Assembly (NCBI GenBank): GCA_946490455.1
Contig: CAMLXE010000120.1
Location: forward strand, 1-5,971
Source of the DNA: an uncultured Desulfovibrio sp.
GTDB lineage: Bacteria; Desulfobacterota; Desulfovibrionia; Desulfovibrionales; Desulfovibrionaceae
Direction of reading: 5' to 3'
DNA: 5,971 bases
Positions 1 to 5,465 of the stretch are shown in pieces. Positions within the stretch are counted from its first letter, which is position 1. Each line of letters opens with the position of its first letter. A model generated the notes under the pieces. That model saw only the letters and a program-made list of their open reading frames with translations. It did no database searches and was not told the DNA's origin. Position numbers and translations under genes: made by a program.

Positions 1-183
1 AAACATGGCTTCACAGCCTTCCCGGGTCTCTACTACGGCATAGCGTAACACCTGCGCGTTACCACCATTGGGAGCAAGGCGAGCACAATCTACCAGCCAG
101 TCCAGCATTCCGGCAGGAAGACCTTCCGCTTCTCTGAAGCGGCGACAGGTACGAGCTTTGGATACAAGTTCAAAAAAATCCAT
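1..183 (-). CDS. Nitroreductase-family flavoprotein, N-terminal 61 residues (3' part beyond the left edge)
   Basis: Reading leftward from an ATG at 183-181 gives 61 uninterrupted codons to the window edge. The protein begins MDFFELVSKARTCRRF and continues with a segment around residues 33-49 (CARLAPNGGNAQVLRYAVV). This matches the start of the nitroreductase fold: an Arg-rich FMN-phosphate-binding motif (residues 11-16), then an A-R-x-A-P-x-x-x-N-x-Q segment that also contacts FMN. Family members are cytoplasmic FMN enzymes that use NAD(P)H to reduce nitro compounds, quinones or other acceptors; the substrate cannot be told from this fragment. The start is supported by AAGGAG six bases upstream. 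An in-frame ATG at 231 would add 16 residues but has no comparable ribosome site. The gene is divergent from ruvX. I see the motifs directly; the enzyme class is family knowledge, and the C-terminal half is not visible. Confidence 0.8.
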   Translation of the reverse strand, partial: MDFFELVSKARTCRRFREAEGLPAGMLDWLVDCARLAPNGGNAQVLRYAVVETREGCEAMF

Positions 184-189
184 AAAAAA

Positions 190-195
190 CTCCTT
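190..195 (-). promoter_or_regulatory. Ribosome binding site of the nitroreductase gene
   Basis: On the minus strand this reads AAGGAG, followed by six T residues and ATG. It is a near-ideal Shine-Dalgarno sequence and decides the start at 183 over the in-frame ATG at 231. Confidence 0.8.
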
Positions 196-257
196 GTGGG
201 GGGCCTCGGGTTGCAGAAAAAATTCTTCCATGAGAACACATTTTCTGCCAAGAAAAA

Positions 258-286
258 AGTGTAACATTGACTGAAGCGAACTACAA
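258..286 (-). promoter_or_regulatory. Weak candidate sigma-70 promoter for the nitroreductase gene
   Basis: The minus strand reads TTGTAG, 17 bases, then TACACT. The -35 matches the consensus at three of six positions and the -10 at four of six, with ideal spacing. The rest of the 184-328 divergent gap must also carry the ruvX promoter. The best I can see for ruvX is a TATAAC at 306-311 without a convincing -35. Treat both as tentative. Confidence 0.22.
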
Positions 287-328
287 TCCAATCTGTCTTT
301 GACGGTATAACCTCATTCCAAATACAGT

Positions 329-757
329 ATGAAATATCTGGCCATTGATTACGGACAAAAGAGGACCGGCATTGCCGTATCGGACTCGGGAGGCAGCATG
401 GCCTTCCCCCGTCGCACCATTCTCATGAAAACACGAGATGCCTTCTTTGCCGAGCTGCTTTCACTCATTGAAACAGAAAAACCCGATGCGCTGGTGGTAG
501 GTCTTCCTGTTGATCTTGATGGAACGGAGACCCTGACGACGCGTCAGGTTCGAAACTTTACAGATCGTCTGGCCCGACGCACACCGCTTCCCATCTATAT
601 CATGCCAGAAGCGCTGAGCAGCCTGGAAGCCGAACTGGACCTTCGAGCAGCAGGGCGATCGGCCGCTGCGTCACGTTCTGTTCTTGATCAGCAGGCAGCC
701 GTTCGCATTCTGCAATCCTTTCTGGATCAACCCGAAACCCAACGGAAACTGCGATGA
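329..757 (+). CDS. ruvX: RuvX/YqgF-family putative Holliday junction resolvase / pre-16S rRNA nuclease
   Basis: This 142-residue cytoplasmic protein has the RNase H-like fold signature of the YqgF family. It starts with KYLAIDYGQKRTGIAVSD (acidic residue D7), has a central VVGLPVDLDGTE segment and ends with VLDQQAAVRILQSFLD (D120). E94 lies in the position of the third acidic residue. E. coli YqgF is needed for 5' maturation of 16S rRNA, and the family is also annotated as a Holliday junction resolvase; which activity applies here is not shown. Length is normal for the family. The usual D-E-R-[LF]-[ST]-[ST] motif is replaced by P-E-A-L-S-S (residues 93-98), keeping only the glutamate. The ATG at 329 is the only plausible start because an in-frame TAA lies at 308-310, yet no clear Shine-Dalgarno precedes it. 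The stop overlaps the mltG start by 4 bp, indicating translational coupling. Confidence 0.93.
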   Translation: MKYLAIDYGQKRTGIAVSDSGGSMAFPRRTILMKTRDAFFAELLSLIETEKPDALVVGLPVDLDGTETLTTRQVRNFTDRLARRTPLPIYIMPEALSSLEAELDLRAAGRSAAASRSVLDQQAAVRILQSFLDQPETQRKLR

Positions 758-2046
758 GCCCGGAAAAACACCCGCTCCCTGCTTCTGACTCCATACAGCC
801 GACCCCAGAATCTCATGATCTGGCTCAGACTGCTTCTGCCGCCAGAACCGAGAATCAGCGTTCCGCTGTCAGTGAACAGCCCTCTTCTCAGTCAGCTTCT
901 ACTAAAGCCCCTTGCCCTCCGGCATCAGGATTTTCTGCTGATGCCTCAAAATCTGACTCGCAAGCCTCTCCTCCGCATAAGCAGGGCTTTCGCTGGAGGC
1001 GCCTGCTCCTGACTATCCTGCTTGTCATTCTTGCAGCCTGTGCAGCAACTGGGTGGCTGGTCTTTGATTTTCTCCAGTCTCCGGGAACCGATTCTACCGC
1101 CAGACCGCCACAGGATGTGGAAGTCACCATCAACCCGGGTACGACCTTTACCGAACTGGCACAGGAACTGGAGCACCTCGGCGCCGTACGCGATGCGGAC
1201 AAATTCATTCTCCTCGCCCATTGGAAGAAGGTATCCGGGAAGCTGAAAAGCGGCCGTTTCCGCGTCAATACCGGGTGGATTCCAGAAAAGGTGCTTGATC
1301 AGCTCATCAATGGTTCACCCATTCTTGAACGAGTGACCATTCCTGAAGGACTTCCATGGTGGGAAACAGGAAAGCGCCTTGAAGCTGCTGGCATGCTCCG
1401 TTTTGAAGATTTCAAAAAGATTATTTTTGATCCGGAATTTCTGCGCTACTGGGGGATTCCCTTCAACAGTGCGGAAGGCTTCCTCTATCCCGATACCTAT
1501 CTGCTGATGCGGCCTCTGGAATGTAATGAAACGACTGCCAAAAAAATTGTAGGCAGAATGATTGACACCTTCTGGAGACGCACGGCTCCTCTCTGGTCCG
1601 AAGGGAAACGACCGGGTCCCGGAAAGGCTGATGAAGTTCGTCAGCTGGTGATTCTGGCGTCCATTGTTGAAAAAGAAACCTCTGTTCCTTCCGAAAGGGC
1701 AACCGTAGCCGGAGTCTATGCCAATCGACTCCGGCTGGGCATGCTGCTTCAGGCCGACCCGACAACTGCCTATGGTGTCGGAGAAGGCTTTGACGGCAAT
1801 CTGCGCCGCAAGCATCTCGATGACCCGAACAACACCTACAATACCTATAAACGGCCAGGCCTTCCTCCCGGCCCCATCTGCTCTCCCGGACTGGCCTGCC
1901 TGCGAGCAGCAGCCAATCCCGAACAACACAAGTTTCTCTATTTTGTTGCCAAGGGAGAAGGCGGGGCGCATGTGTTCAGCACCAATCTCACCGATCACAA
2001 TCGAGCCGTCCGGGCCTATATCAACAGGCTGAAAAAAAGCCGGTAG
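754..2046 (+). CDS. mltG: Endolytic murein transglycosylase MltG (YceG-like)
   Basis: MltG cleaves nascent glycan strands in the periplasm beside the inner membrane and is thought to set glycan chain length. This 430-residue copy has a hydrophilic N-terminus (about 1-79) rich in Ser, Pro, Ala and Gln, basic residues at 80-83, and one membrane anchor at about 84-104 (LLLTILLVILAACAATGWLV). A LysM-like subdomain follows from about 120 (VTINPGTTFTELAQEL, LKSGRFRV at 164-171). The catalytic domain carries EGFLYPDTY (241-249), ASIVEKET (302-309, with E306 equivalent to the E. coli catalytic glutamate), QADPTTAYG (333-341) and YNTYKRPGLPPGPI (362-375). The protein is longer than the roughly 340 residues of E. 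coli MltG, mostly because of the N-terminal extension. The start overlaps the ruvX stop as ATGA, with a weak GGAA seven bases or so upstream. A shared terminator follows the stop. Confidence 0.95.
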   Translation: MSPEKHPLPASDSIQPTPESHDLAQTASAARTENQRSAVSEQPSSQSASTKAPCPPASGFSADASKSDSQASPPHKQGFRWRRLLLTILLVILAACAATGWLVFDFLQSPGTDSTARPPQDVEVTINPGTTFTELAQELEHLGAVRDADKFILLAHWKKVSGKLKSGRFRVNTGWIPEKVLDQLINGSPILERVTIPEGLPWWETGKRLEAAGMLRFEDFKKIIFDPEFLRYWGIPFNSAEGFLYPDTYLLMRPLECNETTAKKIVGRMIDTFWRRTAPLWSEGKRPGPGKADEVRQLVILASIVEKETSVPSERATVAGVYANRLRLGMLLQADPTTAYGVGEGFDGNLRRKHLDDPNNTYNTYKRPGLPPGPICSPGLACLRAAANPEQHKFLYFVAKGEGGAHVFSTNLTDHNRAVRAYINRLKKSR

Positions 2047-2055
2047 TCAGACCAT

Positions 2056-2090
2056 AAACCCAAGAATGGCATTCGCTCATTCTTGGGTTT
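2056..2090. terminator. Bidirectional rho-independent terminator between mltG and the MATE gene
   Basis: A perfect 13-bp inverted repeat (AAACCCAAGAATG at 2056-2068, complement at 2078-2090) has a 9-base loop. It ends in TTT and is followed by CACTTTTG on the plus strand. Read on the minus strand the left arm also ends in TTT. It begins 10 bp after the mltG stop and ends 9 bp from the stop of the converging MATE gene, so it probably serves both. The U tracts are short, but stem quality and position make the call strong. Confidence 0.85.
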
Positions 2091-2098
2091 CACTTTTG

Positions 2099-3496
2099 TC
2101 AGGATGCAATTCGTATCCGGGAAAAGCCATGCAAGGTAATGCTTCTTTCCATAATACGGATACGGCTCAACATCAGCACAGCAGCCGTGGAAACGCCTAC
2201 AAGGAAGGCAATCCAGAATCCCTGGGGTCCCATAGGCTCTCCCCACAGACAAGTCCTCCCCAGCGAATAGCCCAATGGCAGCGCAATGCACCAATAGGAA
2301 ATCAGAGTAAAACACAGGATGGCGCGAGTATCATTATAGCCGCGTAAAATTCCCACTCCAACGACCTGCAGGGCATCGGTAATCTGATAGGTACCGGCAA
2401 AGAGGAGCAGATGGGCCGCAAGTCCCAGTACCTCTGGATTATCGTTGTATATATGGGCAATCTGTTCCCGGAACAGAATGGTGCAAATGGCTGTGCAAAT
2501 GGCCATGCAGACACCTAAGCAAAGCGCTGCCCGGGTAGCGGTCATGACAGCAGCCTGAGAACGCTGTCCCAGAGCAAAACCGGTTCGAATCGTTGCCGCC
2601 GTACCTATGGACATGGGGACCATGAACACCAGTGAACTGAAATTCAGGGCAACCTGATGCCCCGCTACCTGAATGGCCCCCAGAGGTGCAATCAGAAGCG
2701 CCACGGTAGAAAAGAGTGTCACCTCAAACAGCATGGCAAAGGCGCCGGGAAATCCGATGGCTGTAAGCTTGCGCAAAGAACTCCAGCGAGGCAGTTCCCA
2801 TGCTGAAGGTCGCAGGAGCTGATACAGTTTTTTCTGACGCACGGCATAAACGACCATGGTCAGAAACATCATCCAGTACACAAAGGCCGTAGCCGCCCCT
2901 GTTCCCGGTCCACCAAGCGCCGGGAGTCCGAGCTTACCAAAAATCATGATGTAGTTTGCCGGGATATTGCAAAAGAGCCCTACAAATCCCGCAAACATGG
3001 CCGGCCTCATCAACGCCATTCCTTCCATGCCGCAACGCATGGCAATAAACAGCAGATATCCTGGTGCTCCCCAGACGATAAACCGAAGATACTCTCCCGT
3101 GAGTCTCGCCAGATATGCTTCAACACCCAGTTCTTCCAGATGGAAGGAGAGCCAGTATACAATGATGATAAGCGGCACAGACAAAATAAGCGCGAGCCAG
3201 AATCCCTGTCGAATGGTATGTCCTATTTCCGCTTCCTTATTGCTGCCTGCTCCACGCAGTTGAGCCACACTCGGAGTGACGGCAAGCAAAAGCCCCTGAC
3301 AAAAGAGGACCAGAGGAATCCAGAGAGACCCGGCCAGGGCAACAGCCGCCATATCTTCCGGCCCTACTCTGCCTGTCATGACCATATCCACAAATCCCAT
3401 GGAAACCATGGCGACCTGCGCCAGAAGGGCCGGAATGGCCAATTGTATCTGAGAACGCAATTCAATGAGATATGCCTGTCTTCTGGTCGACGACAT
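2099..3496 (-). CDS. MATE-family multidrug/cation antiporter (NorM-like)
   Basis: This is a polytopic inner-membrane protein of 465 residues with about 12 hydrophobic segments, the usual size for MATE exporters. These use Na+ or H+ gradients to expel cationic drugs or metabolites. Family features, numbered from the chosen start, are the first helix with AIPALLAQVAMVSMGFVD and MTGR (about 21-43), and RCGMEGMALMRPAM (154-167). Next comes NIPANYIMIFGKLGLPALGG (177-196), followed by PGTGAATA. The second half repeats the pattern with GHQVALNFSSLVFM and MSIGTAATIRTGFALGQ. I chose the ATG at 3496 because GGAG sits six bases upstream. ATGs at 3508 and 3598 would add 12 or 34 residues but have poorer ribosome sites, and the longest version adds a non-hydrophobic, Cys-rich leader untypical of the family. 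The substrate is unknown. The gene has its own promoter and a roughly 205-nt leader, and it converges on mltG. Confidence 0.92.
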   Translation of the reverse strand: MSSTRRQAYLIELRSQIQLAIPALLAQVAMVSMGFVDMVMTGRVGPEDMAAVALAGSLWIPLVLFCQGLLLAVTPSVAQLRGAGSNKEAEIGHTIRQGFWLALILSVPLIIIVYWLSFHLEELGVEAYLARLTGEYLRFIVWGAPGYLLFIAMRCGMEGMALMRPAMFAGFVGLFCNIPANYIMIFGKLGLPALGGPGTGAATAFVYWMMFLTMVVYAVRQKKLYQLLRPSAWELPRWSSLRKLTAIGFPGAFAMLFEVTLFSTVALLIAPLGAIQVAGHQVALNFSSLVFMVPMSIGTAATIRTGFALGQRSQAAVMTATRAALCLGVCMAICTAICTILFREQIAHIYNDNPEVLGLAAHLLLFAGTYQITDALQVVGVGILRGYNDTRAILCFTLISYWCIALPLGYSLGRTCLWGEPMGPQGFWIAFLVGVSTAAVLMLSRIRIMERSITLHGFSRIRIAS

Positions 3497-3502
3497 GACA
3501 AA

Positions 3503-3506
3503 CTCC
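3503..3506 (-). promoter_or_regulatory. Ribosome binding site deciding the MATE gene start
   Basis: The minus strand reads GGAG followed by six bases and ATG at 3496. The alternative ATG at 3508 overlaps this motif and has only AGGG farther upstream. Choosing 3496 gives the usual MATE N-terminus a few residues before the first membrane helix. Confidence 0.6.
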
Positions 3507-3540
3507 ATAATACCCTGAAAATGACTGTGAAGGACCTTCC

Positions 3541-3606
3541 TGCAACAGGCCGAAAAATTCCAGGAAAAAGCAACCGAGCTGCAGAGTCTCGGCCGCAATC
3601 CCTGTT
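3541..3606 (-). promoter_or_regulatory. Candidate attenuator-like leader structure upstream of the MATE gene
   Basis: In the minus-strand RNA, CCGAG (3592-3588) can pair with CTCGG (3578-3574), extended by two G-U pairs. After a GC dinucleotide this stem is followed by five U residues (3569-3565), so it resembles a weak intrinsic terminator. The same left arm, GGCCGA (3594-3589), can instead pair with TCGGCC (3553-3548). AACAG (3606-3602) can pair in the same rearrangement with CTGTT (3548-3544), sharing or competing for one base. The two folds are mutually exclusive, as in attenuators. This is read by eye only; no folding energies were computed and no ligand or leader class is recognised. 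Confidence 0.3.
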
Positions 3607-3615
3607 CGGCGCTCT

Positions 3616-3699
3616 TTACACGGGAATGGTCTGGAAAAACAAAGACAATTCATGGGCCGCACCCAGTGAGGAAATCTCAAAGAGAATTCTCCCAGACAT
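3616..3699 (-). other. Possible 27-codon upstream ORF in the MATE leader
   Basis: An ATG at 3699 opens a 27-residue frame beginning MSGRILFEISSLGAAHEL and ending with TAA at 3616-3618, about 20 bases before the attenuator-like hairpin. The predicted transcription start (about 3700-3704) would leave it leaderless or nearly so, and no ribosome site is possible there. It has no obvious run of regulatory codons. The placement is suggestive but the frame may be chance. Confidence 0.15.
3682..3691. repeat. 10-bp perfect palindrome just downstream of the MATE promoter
   Basis: GAGAATTCTC is perfectly self-complementary and lies about 10-20 bp downstream of the predicted transcription start. The position would suit a repressor operator. 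It contains an EcoRI-type hexamer core, and a 10-bp palindrome can arise by chance, so a role is only possible. Confidence 0.25.
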
Positions 3700-3708
3700 G
3701 ATGTGCCC

Positions 3709-3737
3709 ATTATGGTGAAAATACAGGCTGGTCTCAA
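3709..3737 (-). promoter_or_regulatory. Sigma-70 promoter for the MATE gene
   Basis: The minus strand reads TTGAGA (3737-3732), a 17-base spacer, then CATAAT (3714-3709). Each hexamer matches the consensus at five of six positions. A run of T residues directly abuts the -35, as an UP-like or terminator-derived tract. The start of transcription would fall near 3702, leaving a leader of about 205 nt before the MATE start. Confidence 0.6.
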
Positions 3738-3766
3738 AAAAAAGTACCGGGACCTGGTCTACCGGT
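3736..3766 (-). terminator. Candidate rho-independent terminator downstream of cstA
   Basis: On the minus strand ACCGG (3766-3762) pairs with CCGGT (3750-3746) around an 11-base loop. After AC this is followed by eight T residues (3743-3736). The stem is short but G+C-rich and the T tract is good. It lies about 125 bp after the cstA stop and immediately before the MATE promoter, with the end of the T tract shared with the -35 box. A second 5-bp hairpin, CCTGC/GCAGG, occurs near 3819-3832 without a T tract. Confidence 0.4.
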
Positions 3767-3890
3767 TCCAGAAATTCCCTCCGATGCGCGGATTCAACCA
3801 ATGTTTTCAGACACCGACCTGCCCGCGCAGGATGTATTTTCCTCCACGCAAGCGAGAAGGAGCATTAATTATATTTTCAATCCTGAACGA

Positions 3891-5324
3891 TCAGGCCAAC
3901 GGATTCTCTTCCGCATTCAGGCTCCGCCCCGGACCAAGAAGCAGCCCCAGACAAAGCAATGAGGCCAGGACACCAATTCCCGTTGCTACGGAGGACGAAA
4001 GCTGGATACCCATTGTCACATCAAAAAGAACATACGTCACGCATACTGTGGTCATAAACATGGCCGGTATTGTGGCCACCCAATGAAAACGCCCACGCCG
4101 GATCAGATAGGCAGCAGCCGTCCACAACATGATGGAAGCCATGATCTGGTTGGCCAGCCCAAAATAATTCCAGAGCATCCCAAATGGCAAAATGGTCAGA
4201 GCCACCCCCACTGCGAGCAAGGGGACGGCAATTTTCAGACGGTTCACGAGCGGCCGCTGATCAAGCTTCAGGGCATCTGCAATGGTCAGTCTGACAGATC
4301 GAAAAGCTGTATCGCCTGTCGTAATGGGCAGGACCACAACACCCAGGATGGCCAGAGTTCCCCCCCAGCCACCAAGCAGTTCCACCGCAATCTCATTGAC
4401 AACCAGGACGGCATTGTTGTCAGGCCCCAGGGCTTCGTACAGTGCAGCAATATCAGGATAGAAACTCATGCCCAGCGTCACCCAGATAAGACCGAGCCCC
4501 CCTTCGGCAATCATGGCGCCGTAAAACACAAAACGTCCATACTGCTCATTATTGATACAACGAGCCATCATGGGAGACTGTGTGGCATGAAAGCCGGAGC
4601 AGGCTCCACAGGCAATGGTAATAAAGACCAGCGGCCACCAGGGAAGATCAAGCCCCTCTGTTGCCTCGAAATTCAGCGAAGGATACAGCGTATAGTCCTG
4701 CGCAAAAAGTGCATACAGCAGACTGAAGGCCATAATCACCAGAATCAGCGCAAAAAAGGGATACAGTCTGCCAATAAACTTGTCGATAGGAAGAAGGATT
4801 GCACAGAAATAATAGAAAAATACAAAGCCAATGAGCAAAACACCGTCAAGACCAGTCAGATTGGCCAGAAGTCCCGCAGGACCAGAGACAAAGACAACGC
4901 CCACAAGCAGCAGAAGAATGACCGAAAAGACACGCATTGCCTTGCGAACAAAACTGCCCAGCGTCGCACCGACCACATCAGGCAGGGATTTCCCCATATA
5001 CCGCAGGGAAAGCATCCCAGAGAAATAGTCATGGACCGCACCGGCGAATATGCTGCCAATGACAATCCAGATCAGCGCAACAGGGCCATAGAGGGCTCCC
5101 AGAATAGGTCCGAAGACGGGACCCGGGCCAGCAATATTCATGAGCTGAATCAAAAAAATACGTGTGGGAGTCATTTCCACATAATCAACACCATCCGCCA
5201 GAGTGCAGACAGGCGTTCTCCGGTCTGGATCTGCTCCAAACACACGCTCAATCAGACGCCCATAGACAACATAACCGGCCAGCAATCCCAGCAGAGCTAA
5301 AACAAAATACATCCAAGAAGGCAT
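3891..5324 (-). CDS. cstA: CstA-family carbon starvation protein, pyruvate/peptide transporter
   Basis: This is a 477-residue inner-membrane protein with many hydrophobic helices. It starts with a membrane segment (MYFVLALLGLLAGYVVYGRL, residues 5-24). CstA family signatures follow: NIAGPGPVFGPILGALYGP (63-81), AVHDYFSGMLSLRYMGKSLP (96-115), SGFHATQSPMMARC (243-256), TTGDTAFRS (335-343) and WNYFGLANQ (385-393). E. coli CstA and BtsT take up pyruvate, and CstA is also linked to peptide use during carbon starvation. In a sulfate-reducer-like host pyruvate would be a sensible substrate, but that is inference. The protein is about two-thirds the length of E. coli CstA (about 700 residues), like the short form found in many anaerobes, and it shows no internal break. 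I chose the ATG at 5324, which puts the first helix at the N-terminus. The ribosome site is weak (GAG eight or so bases upstream). The ATG at 5402 would add 26 residues encoded by the palindromic leader. Confidence 0.92.
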   Translation of the reverse strand: MPSWMYFVLALLGLLAGYVVYGRLIERVFGADPDRRTPVCTLADGVDYVEMTPTRIFLIQLMNIAGPGPVFGPILGALYGPVALIWIVIGSIFAGAVHDYFSGMLSLRYMGKSLPDVVGATLGSFVRKAMRVFSVILLLLVGVVFVSGPAGLLANLTGLDGVLLIGFVFFYYFCAILLPIDKFIGRLYPFFALILVIMAFSLLYALFAQDYTLYPSLNFEATEGLDLPWWPLVFITIACGACSGFHATQSPMMARCINNEQYGRFVFYGAMIAEGGLGLIWVTLGMSFYPDIAALYEALGPDNNAVLVVNEIAVELLGGWGGTLAILGVVVLPITTGDTAFRSVRLTIADALKLDQRPLVNRLKIAVPLLAVGVALTILPFGMLWNYFGLANQIMASIMLWTAAAYLIRRGRFHWVATIPAMFMTTVCVTYVLFDVTMGIQLSSSVATGIGVLASLLCLGLLLGPGRSLNAEENPLA

Positions 5325-5338
5325 AAGGTTCTCGAAAA

Positions 5339-5430
5339 CAGGCTGTGTGGAGACTCCACCGCTAGCGGAAGAGCAGCGGAACCCGGAAATCCTGAAAATC
5401 AACTATCCCGCAACAGGATGACATTGCCTG
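5339..5430 (-). promoter_or_regulatory. Candidate structured 5' leader of cstA
   Basis: The predicted transcript leader contains nested pairings. CAGGC (5430-5426), near the transcription start, can pair with GCCTG (5343-5339), about 15 bases before the start codon, and this encloses everything between. Inside are a hairpin ATCCT/GGGAT (5419-5404, one G-U pair), a CCGCT/AGCGG stem and the GTGGA/TCCAC hairpin (5359-5347). ATCCTG (5419-5414) can alternatively pair with CAGGAT (5394-5389), so two folds compete. A run of TTTT follows the closing stem. This resembles a multi-branched cis-regulatory RNA, but no known class is recognised and no folding was computed. Confidence 0.35.
5347..5368. repeat. 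Two abutting palindromes in the cstA leader
   Basis: GTGGAGACTCCAC (5347-5359) is a perfect 6-bp inverted repeat around one base. CCGCTAGCGG (5359-5368) is a perfect 10-bp palindrome sharing one base with it. On the minus strand TTCCGCT occurs twice just before and within the second palindrome. They lie about 20-45 bp upstream of the start codon and downstream of the promoter, where an operator or an RNA stem-loop pair would act. Confidence 0.5.
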
Positions 5431-5435
5431 ATAGG

Positions 5436-5465
5436 AGTATAGGGTAGTCTTCCAAAAATTGGCAA
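5436..5465 (-). promoter_or_regulatory. Sigma-70 promoter for cstA
   Basis: The minus strand reads TTGCCA (5465-5460), an 18-base spacer, then TATACT (5441-5436). Both hexamers match the consensus at five of six positions. Transcription would start near 5429, giving a leader of about 105 nt before the cstA start at 5324. This is the best promoter match I found in the window, together with that of the MATE gene. Confidence 0.65.

Larger units (their letters stand above)
3497..3890. other. 394-bp intergenic region between cstA and the MATE gene
   Basis: No protein on either strand looks real here; the open frames are short and of ungene-like composition. From right to left it contains the cstA 3' end, a perfect TATAAT on the minus strand at 3873-3868 that lacks a recognisable -35, a weak terminator candidate, the MATE promoter and the MATE leader. 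No tRNA or known riboswitch consensus was recognised. Confidence 0.6.

Noticed and set aside
230..250. Possible sigma-54 promoter on the minus strand (TTGGCA-like sequence)
   Set aside because: The -12 element lacks the required GC at the correct 10-bp spacing from GG.
1315..1998. 227-codon minus-strand frame opposite mltG
   Set aside because: Composition is unlike a protein family member, and it lies wholly opposite conserved MltG catalytic motifs.
3497..3598. 34-residue N-terminal extension of the MATE protein
   Set aside because: The extra residues are not typical of the family, and the GGAG site favours the start at 3496.
3868..3873. Perfect TATAAT on the minus strand as a MATE promoter
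   Set aside because: No -35 or extended -10 accompanies it at 16-18 bp, and a much better promoter lies at 3709-3737.
3882..3895. CCTGA/TCAGG hairpin overlapping the cstA stop as a terminator
   Set aside because: Only a 5-bp A/T-containing stem without a T tract; the candidate at 3736-3766 is better.
4083..5300. 405-codon open frame on the plus strand antisense to cstA
   Set aside because: It is rich in Asn, Gln, His, Lys and Arg, the expected mirror of a hydrophobic membrane protein's codons. It has no domain or ribosome site and lies wholly opposite a clear CstA gene.
5325..5402. 26-residue N-terminal extension of CstA
   Set aside because: It would be encoded by the palindromic leader and lacks family similarity. 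The ATG at 5324 begins just before the first membrane helix.
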